Shown: positions 8,691-14,954 of the stretch, piece after piece
Numbering within the stretch: the stretch's first letter is position 1
Layout: every line of letters starts with the position of its first letter
Assembly: GCF_900112525.1 (NCBI RefSeq)
Contig: NZ_FOMD01000003.1
Coordinates: 620,001-684,000 of the forward strand
Source: Klenkia taihuensis
GTDB taxonomy: Bacteria > Actinomycetota > Actinomycetes > Mycobacteriales > Geodermatophilaceae
DNA length: 64,000 nt
Direction: 5' to 3'
Notes under the pieces: generated by a model
Database searches by the model: none
What the model was told of the DNA's origin: nothing
The model's input: the letters and a program-made list of their open reading frames with translations, nothing else
Made by a program: the position numbers and the translations under genes

Positions 8691-9302
8691 GTGGGCGCCG
8701 CCGCCGATGAGCACCAGGCCAGCAGTCGGCCGGCCGACCCGGACGCCGCCTGGACGGGCATGTGGTGGTCCGCGCCGTGCACCAGCGGACTTCCGCACAG
8801 CACCCGGACGCTGCCGGGCCCCCACCGGGTCGGCCCTGCCGTCGTCCAACCGGTCCGGACCCCGGTCGGGCTGCACCTCGTCGAGGACGAGATGGGCTGG
8901 CCGACGGCGACGACGTGGCCGGTGCGCCCCGGGCCGGACGCCCGCGTCCTGGAGATCCGCGACGCTGCCGGGTGGGCGTCCCTGGTGGCCCGCCACCCGC
9001 TGGTGGTCAGCGCCGCCCGCCGGCACGACTGGTACCGGTGCACGGGTCGCGTGGGGGACTGGCTGGTCCCGGACTGGGGCGCCGTGGCCGAGCAGGTCGA
9101 CGGTGTCCACGTCCCGGTGGCCACCTGGCTCTCCCTCGCCGGCCGTCCGGTCGAGGTACCCGGCACCGGGGCCGCGACCGTGCTGGCCGGGTGGCACCCC
9201 GATGCCACCTGGTGGCTCACCGACGTCCTGCAGGTCGGTGAGCCGACCGGTTGGGTCCGCACCGACGACGACCCGCCCGGCCGCTGGGCGCCGTCCTCGT
9301 AG
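8691..9302 (+). CDS. Unknown protein, C-terminal half of the interrupted gene
   Basis: 203 residues from GTG in the same phase as the preceding frame. Conserved-looking stretches are MWWSAPCTSGLPHSTRTLPG, GLHLVEDEMGW, ARVLEIRDAAGWASLVARHP, SAARRHDWYRCTGRVGDWLV and TVLAGWHPDATWWL. The first 30 residues are low in information and may be former linker. I do not recognise a known enzyme. The tandem layout with 8256-8672 suggests a single ancestral gene; two separate genes remain possible. It runs convergent to the DUF3866 gene. Confidence 0.5.
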   Translation: MGAAADEHQASSRPADPDAAWTGMWWSAPCTSGLPHSTRTLPGPHRVGPAVVQPVRTPVGLHLVEDEMGWPTATTWPVRPGPDARVLEIRDAAGWASLVARHPLVVSAARRHDWYRCTGRVGDWLVPDWGAVAEQVDGVHVPVATWLSLAGRPVEVPGTGAATVLAGWHPDATWWLTDVLQVGEPTGWVRTDDDPPGRWAPSS

Positions 9303-9315
9303 GTGGCGCCGCAGG

Positions 9316-10425
9316 TCAGCCGGCGAGGGTCGCGGCGTACCGGCCGGCGCAGGCGGCGGCCAGGAAGTAGGCGTGGTCGGCGTCCAGCCCGCGGCCCATC
9401 GTCGACAGCCCGACCGGCAGGGCGCGCAGCGCGTCGTCCAGACCCTCGACCTCGACCTCCACCACAGGGTTGCGGTCCGGCTGACCGGCCAGGTCCTCGG
9501 CGACCTGCACCTCGAGCTCGTCGGACAGGCCCGAGGCGGGCACCGGCAGCGCCACCCCGCCGAGCGCCACCCGGCCGAAGGCGGTGAGGGAGTGGTGGGA
9601 CACCCCGCGGTGCCGGGGCCGGGGGTCGGCGTCGGAGATCCGCAGCGCCCCGACGGTCCGCCCGCCGAGCACGTGCGCGGCGTTGCACGCCTCCCCGGCG
9701 GCCACCCCGGAGAACCCCCACGGCGTCCCGGTGCCCAGGTTGCCCGGGCCCTGCGCGACCACCGCGACGTCGGCCCGCAGCACGTGCCGGGCGGCGAGCA
9801 GCCCGGTGTGCACGGTGACGGCCTCCAGGTCCCCGCCGAAGGCCTGCCCGACGGTGACGACGCCGGCCAGCGAGCCGGACAGCCCGTCCAGCGTCCGGGA
9901 GAAGGCCGCCGGCAGCGCGCCGCCGTCGGTCATCACGTAGGCCACCCGCAGGTCCGCGCCGGTGGCGTGCACGCCGGCCAGCACCGCCGGCAGCGCCGAG
10001 TGCAGGTCGGCCACCACCACCGGCATGCCCTCGACGTCCTCGGCCTCGGCGATGACCCGGTGGTGGGGGGTGTCCTGCTCGTCGACGCCCTGCACGGTCA
10101 CCTGCAGCCCGGTGTAGCGGCCCTTCACCAGGTGCCCGGGTCCGGCCGGGTCCGGCGGCAGCCGGTCGGGGACGGCGACCACCAGCGCGTAGCCGCCGGT
10201 GCCCAGCCGCTGCGCCCAGGCGGTGGTGTTGAGCAGGACGGCGTCGCCCACCTCCGGCGTGCCCACCACCGAGGGGTGCGCCAGGGCCCGCAGCTCGCCG
10301 TCCCCGGGCACCTCGACCTGCAGCTCCAGCGAGTCCCGCCAGGTCCGGCCCAGGGCGGTCACCGTCCCGCGTCGCCAGCGGATCCGGGACACGGGCACCT
10401 CGCCGGGCACCAGGGGACTGCTCAC
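9316..10425 (-). CDS. DUF3866 family protein
   Basis: A 369-residue protein from GTG (VSSPLVPGEVPVSRIRWRRG), chosen because TAGGTT lies seven bases upstream. An open frame extends three codons further. Recognised as DUF3866 from IRWRRGTV, GDAVLLNTTA, GYALVVA, GHLVKGRYTGLQ, VVADLHSALP, VAYVMTDGGALP and VAQGPGNLGTGTPWGFSG. The function of the family is unknown. In many actinobacteria it lies between pafA and pafB, as here. It is divergent from pafB with only 36 bases between start codons. Confidence 0.85.
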   Translation of the reverse strand: MSSPLVPGEVPVSRIRWRRGTVTALGRTWRDSLELQVEVPGDGELRALAHPSVVGTPEVGDAVLLNTTAWAQRLGTGGYALVVAVPDRLPPDPAGPGHLVKGRYTGLQVTVQGVDEQDTPHHRVIAEAEDVEGMPVVVADLHSALPAVLAGVHATGADLRVAYVMTDGGALPAAFSRTLDGLSGSLAGVVTVGQAFGGDLEAVTVHTGLLAARHVLRADVAVVAQGPGNLGTGTPWGFSGVAAGEACNAAHVLGGRTVGALRISDADPRPRHRGVSHHSLTAFGRVALGGVALPVPASGLSDELEVQVAEDLAGQPDRNPVVEVEVEGLDDALRALPVGLSTMGRGLDADHAYFLAAACAGRYAATLAG

Positions 10426-10432
10426 CCGGCCC

Positions 10433-10454
10433 AACCTAGGTCACGCACTAGCCT
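10433..10454. promoter_or_regulatory. Back-to-back leaderless -10 elements of DUF3866 and pafB
   Basis: TAGGTT on the minus strand (10433-10438) stands seven bases before the DUF3866 GTG. TAGCCT on the plus strand (10449-10454) stands seven bases before the pafB GTG. Only ten bases separate the two hexamers, so polymerases on the two promoters must cover the same DNA. Confidence 0.6.
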
Positions 10455-10461
10455 GTGAGGC

Positions 10462-11427
10462 GTGTCGGCCAAGCGTGCGGAGAGACTGGTGAACCTGGTC
10501 TTCGCCCTCCTCGGCACGCGCCAGTACGTGACCGCCGAGCGGATCCGCAGCATCGTCCCCGGCTACGAGCCCGCCGACGGCTCCGACCGCGCCGACGAGG
10601 CGTTCAAGCGGATGTTCGAGCGCGACAAGGCCGACCTGCGCGAGCTCGGCGTACCCCTGGAGACCGGTCGCACCAGCGTCTTCGACACCGAGGACGGCTA
10701 CCGGATCGCCCGCTCGCAGTACGAGCTGCCCGAGATCACGCTGACCGGCGACGAGGCCGCCGCGGTGGGCCTGGCGCTGCGGCTGTGGCAGTCCGCGCAG
10801 CTGGGCGGTGCGGCGCAGGGCGCGCTGGTCAAGCTGCGGGCCGCCGGGGTGGACGTCGACGGCGCCGGCACGCTGCCGCTGCAGCCCCGGCTGGACGGCG
10901 GGGAACCGGCCTTCGACGCCTGCTACACCGCCGCCCGCGACCGGCGGCTGCTCACCTTCACCTACGCCCGCCCCGACGAGGACACCGGCGTCAAGCGCCG
11001 CGTGCAGCCCTGGGGCGTGGTGTCCTGGCACGGCCGCTGGTACCTCGTCGGCCACGACCTCGACCGCGACGCCCCCCGGGTCTTCCGGCTCTCCCGGATC
11101 AGCGGTACGCCGCGGGCCAGCGGCCCGCCCGAGGCCTTCAGCCCGCCCGCCGACCTCGACCTGGCCGCCGTCGTGGCCCGCCAGGTGGGCCGGCCCGAGC
11201 ACGTCGTCGTGCTCACCGCCCGCCCGGGGACCGCGGTCGGGCTGCGGCGCCGCGCCACCGACCTCGGCCCGGACGGCACCGGCGACGACCGGCTGGAGCT
11301 GCGCACCACCGAGCCCTGGGCGCTGGCCGACGAGATCGCCGCGCACGGGCCCGACGTGCTGGTGGAGTCCCCGCCCGAGCTGCGCGCCGCGGTGCTCGAG
11401 CGGTTGACCCGGCTGGCCGCGTCGTGA
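10462..11427 (+). CDS. pafB: WYL-domain transcription activator PafB
   Basis: One half of the PafBC heterodimer, which redirects RNA polymerase to DNA-repair promoters in mycobacteria. The 321-residue protein begins with a winged-helix part (KRAERLVNLVFALLGTRQYV, AFKRMFERDKADLRELGVPL). A WYL domain follows (LLTFTYARPDEDTGVKRRVQ and then PWGVVSWHGRWYLVGHDLDR), with a C-terminal domain of the WCX type. It overlaps pafC by four bases (GTGA), so both are made together. Confidence 0.93.
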   Translation: MSAKRAERLVNLVFALLGTRQYVTAERIRSIVPGYEPADGSDRADEAFKRMFERDKADLRELGVPLETGRTSVFDTEDGYRIARSQYELPEITLTGDEAAAVGLALRLWQSAQLGGAAQGALVKLRAAGVDVDGAGTLPLQPRLDGGEPAFDACYTAARDRRLLTFTYARPDEDTGVKRRVQPWGVVSWHGRWYLVGHDLDRDAPRVFRLSRISGTPRASGPPEAFSPPADLDLAAVVARQVGRPEHVVVLTARPGTAVGLRRRATDLGPDGTGDDRLELRTTEPWALADEIAAHGPDVLVESPPELRAAVLERLTRLAAS

Positions 11428-12386
11428 GCGCCCCCACCACCGACCGGATGACCCGGCTGCTGGCCCTGGTGCCCTACCTGGAGGCCCGGCCCGACGGCGT
11501 CCTCATGGCCGACGCCGCCCGCGACTTCGGGGTCGGCGAGGCGCAGCTGCGCCGCGACCTGGAGCTGCTGTGGGTCTGCGGGCTGCCCGGGCACGGGCCC
11601 GGCGACCTGGTCGACCTGTCCTTCGAGGGCGACCGCGTGCGGGTCACCGACACCGCCGGGCTGGTCCGGCCGCTGCGGCTGACCACCGACGAGGCGGTCG
11701 CGCTGGTGGTGGCGCTGCGCGCGCTGCTGGAACTGCCGGGGCTGGCCGAGACCGACGCGGTGAGCCGGGCACTGCTCAAGGTGTCCGCCGCCGCGGGGGA
11801 GCCCGCCGACCTCGCCGGTGCGGTGACCGTCAGCATCGACGCCCGCGAGCAGACCCTGGCCGTGGTGCGCGAGGCGCTGCAGGCCGGCCGCGCGCTGCAC
11901 CTGCACTACTACGTGCCCAGCCGGGACGAGCGCACCGAGCGCACCGTCGACCCGATGCGGCTGCTGCTGGTGGAGGGCCACTGGTACCTGGAGGCCTGGT
12001 GCCGCCGGGTCGAGGGCACCCGGCTGTTCCGGCTGGACCGCATCGACGACCTGACCGTGCTCGACGAGCCCTCCGCCCCGCCCGAGCAGGCCCGGCCCCG
12101 CGACCTGGACGACGGCCTGTACCAGCCGGCCGAGGACCAGCCGCTGGTCCGGCTGCGGCTGGACCGCAGCGCGCGGTGGGTCGCCGACTACTTCCCGGTG
12201 GAGGAGGTCGTCGCCGTCGACGACCCGCCGGGGGGCCTGTCGGTCGCCGTGCGCACCGGCGACCCCGGGTGGGCGCGCCGGCTGGTCGCCTCCCTCGGCG
12301 GGGCGGCCCGGGTGGAGGACCCGCCCGAGCTGGCCGACGAGGTCCGGGCCGCCGCCCGTGCGGCGCTGGCCCGCTACAGCGACTGA
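11424..12386 (+). CDS. pafC: WYL-domain transcription activator PafC
   Basis: The partner of PafB, 320 residues, starting at the GTG inside the pafB stop overlap. An HTH part (MTRLLALVPYLEARPDGVLM, GEAQLRRDLELLWVCGLPG) is followed by a WYL domain (LHLHYYVPSRDERTERTVDP, VEGHWYLEAWCRRVEGTRLF RLDRI) and a C-terminal WCX-like domain ending ALARYSD. Together with PafB it would sense DNA damage and act on promoters such as the candidate in front of pup. Confidence 0.92.
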   Translation: MSAPTTDRMTRLLALVPYLEARPDGVLMADAARDFGVGEAQLRRDLELLWVCGLPGHGPGDLVDLSFEGDRVRVTDTAGLVRPLRLTTDEAVALVVALRALLELPGLAETDAVSRALLKVSAAAGEPADLAGAVTVSIDAREQTLAVVREALQAGRALHLHYYVPSRDERTERTVDPMRLLLVEGHWYLEAWCRRVEGTRLFRLDRIDDLTVLDEPSAPPEQARPRDLDDGLYQPAEDQPLVRLRLDRSARWVADYFPVEEVVAVDDPPGGLSVAVRTGDPGWARRLVASLGGAARVEDPPELADEVRAAARAALARYSD

Positions 12387-12444
12387 ACCCAGGTGCACAG
12401 GCGCTGGTCAGGGCCGGCACAGCCCTCCCGTCGGTGGCCCCGGC

Positions 12445-12450
12445 TAGGGT
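12445..12450 (+). promoter_or_regulatory. Predicted leaderless -10 element of the small membrane protein
   Basis: TAGGGT, seven bases, then GTG at 12458. It suggests that the tat genes can be transcribed apart from pafBC. Confidence 0.5.
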
Positions 12451-12457
12451 CGGGCCC

Positions 12458-12655
12458 GTGCTGATCGTGCTGCTGGTCGTCGTCGTGCTCGCCCTGGTCG
12501 TCCTGGGCGTGCTGGCCTACGGCCTGCTCGGCGCGCTCGGGCGGCTCACCCGTGAGATGGCGGCCCTGCAGCGCGACGTCGCCCCGGTCGCCGCGCAGCT
12601 CCAGCAGTCGCTGGCCGCCGCCGCGGCCACCCGCCAGCGCACGCCGGACGCGTAA
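12458..12655 (+). CDS. Small single-pass membrane protein upstream of tatA
   Basis: A 65-residue protein from GTG. Residues 1-28 are one very hydrophobic helix (LIVLLVVVVLALVVLGVLAY), followed by a charged, Ala/Gln-rich helix (LTREMAALQRDVAPVAAQLQ) that could form a coiled coil or lie on the membrane. The layout resembles a Tat-A-like or DUF948-like protein. No function is assigned. Its place 41 bases before tatA suggests an export or membrane role, which is inference. Confidence 0.7.
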   Translation: MLIVLLVVVVLALVVLGVLAYGLLGALGRLTREMAALQRDVAPVAAQLQQSLAAAAATRQRTPDA

Positions 12656-12696
12656 CCTCGCGGACGCGCCGGCCCCCACCGACCACGGAGAAGACG

Positions 12697-13035
12697 ATGA
12701 ACCTCGGACCGCTCGAGATCGGCCTGATCATCCTGGCCGTGCTGCTGCTGTTCGGCTACAAGAAGCTGCCCGACGCCTCCCGGTCCCTGGGCCGGTCGAT
12801 GCGCATCTTCAAGGGCGAGATGAAGGGCATGAAGGACGACGACGTCCGCGGCAAGGACGAGGCCACCACCGTCCGCGGCCAGCTCGCCCCGCCGGCCGCC
12901 CCCGCGGCCCCCGCCGCGCCCGTCACCCCCGACTACGAGGCCGAGGCCCGCGCCGCGGAGGCCCGGGCCGCCGAGGCCCGCGCCCGCGCCGACGCCGCCC
13001 GGACGGGCAGCACCCCGGCCGACGGCACCCGCTGA
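12697..13035 (+). CDS. tatA: Sec-independent protein translocase subunit TatA
   Basis: The pore-forming subunit of the twin-arginine export system, 112 residues. It has a short N-terminal membrane helix (LEIGLIILAVLLLFGYKKLP) with the usual FG-x-KKLPD hinge, then an amphipathic helix (RSLGRSMRIFKGEMKGM). The tail from residue 50 is an Ala/Pro/Glu-rich extension with an AEARAAEARA repeat. A GGAG ribosome-binding site precedes the ATG. tatC follows after 13 bases. Confidence 0.95.
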   Translation: MNLGPLEIGLIILAVLLLFGYKKLPDASRSLGRSMRIFKGEMKGMKDDDVRGKDEATTVRGQLAPPAAPAAPAAPVTPDYEAEARAAEARAAEARARADAARTGSTPADGTR

Positions 13036-13048
13036 CCCGCACCCGCCC

Positions 13049-13975
13049 GTGAGCACCGCCGAGGCCGACCGGCCGCGCACCCGGCGGCGCCGCCGTCCGC
13101 CGCGCGACGAGGCGGCGACGATGACGCTGATCGCGCACCTCAAGGAGCTGCGCAACCGCATCGCCGTCGCGCTGCTGTTCATCCTCATCGGCACCGCGAT
13201 CGCGTTCTGGTGGTACGACCACGGCCTGGGCCAGTTCATCCGGGCCCCGTACTGCTCGATCCCCTCCGACGACCGCGCGCTGGGCACCGGCGGCACGGTG
13301 GGGGACTGCCGGCTGCTGGTCACCGACGTCTTCGGCGGCGCGCTCATCCGCCTGAAGATCGCCTTCATCGCCGGTGTCGTGCTGTCCGCACCGTTCTGGC
13401 TGTGGCAGATCTGGGCCTTCCTCACCCCGGGCCTGAAGCAGAACGAGAAGCGCTACGGCGTCTCCTTCGTCGCCGCGGCCAGCCTGCTGTTCGCCGGCGG
13501 CTCGGCGCTGGCCTACGTCTCGCTGCAGGCCGGGCTCACCCTGCTGCTGGGCCTGGCCGGCGACAACGTGGCCATCGCGCTCACCGCGCAGGACTACATC
13601 GGCTTCGTCATCTCGATCCTGCTCGCCTTCGGGGTGTCCTTCGAGGTCCCGCTGGTGGCCGTCGCGCTGAACCTGGTCGGGGTGCTGTCCTACGCCGCGC
13701 TGGCGAAGGCCCGGCGGTGGATCTTCTTCCTCACCATCGTCTTCGCCGCCTTCATCACCCCGACGCAGGACCCGTTCACGATGCTGCTCATGGCGCTGCC
13801 GATGTGCGTGCTGTTCGAGCTGGCCATCCAGATCGCCCGGGTGGTGGACAAGCGGCGCGCCCGCCGCGACGGCACCGCGTTCTACGCCGGCCTCGACGAC
13901 GACGAGGCCTCGCCGCTGGACGCCCGTCCCTCCGCCCTCGACACCCGGCCCACCCGCCTGGACGGCCCGGGCTGA
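13049..13975 (+). CDS. tatC: Sec-independent protein translocase subunit TatC
   Basis: The multi-pass receptor for twin-arginine signal peptides, 308 residues from GTG. After an Arg-rich cytoplasmic start come MTLIAHLKELRNRIAVALLF, the conserved FLTPGLKQNEKRY loop after the second helix, and further hydrophobic helices to about residue 270. The tail is acidic and disordered. Its stop overlaps the likely CTG start of the next gene by four bases. Confidence 0.95.
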   Translation: MSTAEADRPRTRRRRRPPRDEAATMTLIAHLKELRNRIAVALLFILIGTAIAFWWYDHGLGQFIRAPYCSIPSDDRALGTGGTVGDCRLLVTDVFGGALIRLKIAFIAGVVLSAPFWLWQIWAFLTPGLKQNEKRYGVSFVAAASLLFAGGSALAYVSLQAGLTLLLGLAGDNVAIALTAQDYIGFVISILLAFGVSFEVPLVAVALNLVGVLSYAALAKARRWIFFLTIVFAAFITPTQDPFTMLLMALPMCVLFELAIQIARVVDKRRARRDGTAFYAGLDDDEASPLDARPSALDTRPTRLDGPG

Positions 13976-14904
13976 CCCGCGTCGCCCTGCTGGTCAACGC
14001 CGCGGCCGGCCGGGGGCGTGCCCGGGACGCCGCCGGTGCGGTCACCGCACGGCTGACCGCGGCCGGCGTCGAGGTACAGCCACTGCAGGCACCCGACCGC
14101 GCCGCCGCCGAGCGGGCCGTCGGCCAGGTCGCGGCGGACGTCGACGCGGTGGCCGCCCTCGGCGGCGACGGCGTCGCGCACGCCGCCGTCCAGGGGCTGG
14201 CCGGCACCGGCACCCCGCTGGCGGTGCTGCCGGCCGGCACCGGCAACGACCTGGCCCTCGCCCTCGGCGTCCCCGCCGACCCCCTCGCCGCCGCCGACGC
14301 CGCGGTCGCCGACCTGCGGACCGGTGGAGGGCGCCCCCTGGACCTGGTGCGCAGCAGCTGGGACGGCGGGCAGCGCTGGTGGGCCACCGTGCTGTGCTGC
14401 GGGTTCGACTCCGCCGTCAGCGACCGGGTCAACCGGCTGCGCTGGCCACCCGGACGGCGCCGCTACGACCTCGCGACCGCCCTGGAGCTGGCCCGGCTGC
14501 GGCCCCGGCGGGTGCGGCTGACCCTCGACGGCGAGGTCACCGACCACGACGTCACCCTGGTCGCCGTCGGCAACACCGGCGTCTACGGCGGCGGGCTGCG
14601 GATCTGCCCGGACGCCGACCCCGCCGACGGGTGGCTGGACGTCACCGTCGTCGGCCCGGTCAGCCGCCGGGAACTGGTGCGCACGCGCCCGCGGCTGGCC
14701 GCCGGCACGCACACCACCCACCCCGCCGTCCGGGTGCTGCGCGCCCGCACCGTCGAGCTCGCCGCCGAGGGCCTGACGACCTGGGCCGACGGCGAGCCGG
14801 TCGGGCCGCTGCCACAGCGCTGCACCGTCGTCCCCGGGGCCCTCGCGGTGCTCGGCGCCGACCGTGGTGAGCGGCTGGAACGGCCTCGTCGCAGGGTCCC
14901 GTAG
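13972..14904 (+). CDS. Diacylglycerol kinase / lipid kinase family protein, probable CTG start
   Basis: A 310-residue protein of the DAGK catalytic family, which phosphorylates lipid alcohols such as diacylglycerol. Seen are the start RVALLVNAAAGRGRA, the nucleotide-binding GGDGVAHAAVQGL, LPAGTGNDLALALGVP and GNTGVYGGGLRICPDADPAD. No ATG, GTG or TTG is present in frame near the family's usual N terminus. The CTG at 13972 overlaps the tatC TGA as CTGA, like the ATGA and GTGA couplings elsewhere here, and gives the expected L/M-T-R-V start. The exact lipid substrate is not known. Confidence 0.85.
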   Translation: MTRVALLVNAAAGRGRARDAAGAVTARLTAAGVEVQPLQAPDRAAAERAVGQVAADVDAVAALGGDGVAHAAVQGLAGTGTPLAVLPAGTGNDLALALGVPADPLAAADAAVADLRTGGGRPLDLVRSSWDGGQRWWATVLCCGFDSAVSDRVNRLRWPPGRRRYDLATALELARLRPRRVRLTLDGEVTDHDVTLVAVGNTGVYGGGLRICPDADPADGWLDVTVVGPVSRRELVRTRPRLAAGTHTTHPAVRVLRARTVELAAEGLTTWADGEPVGPLPQRCTVVPGALAVLGADRGERLERPRRRVP

Positions 14905-14941
14905 GGCGCGGAGCGCGCTGCGGGGGGAGACGTGGTCCTTC

Positions 14942-14947
14942 TACGGT
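14942..14947 (+). promoter_or_regulatory. Predicted leaderless -10 element of helY
   Basis: TACGGT, seven bases, then the ATG at 14955. A GTG three codons earlier (14946) overlaps this hexamer and is therefore less likely to be the start. Confidence 0.5.
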
Positions 14948-14954
14948 GGGGGAC

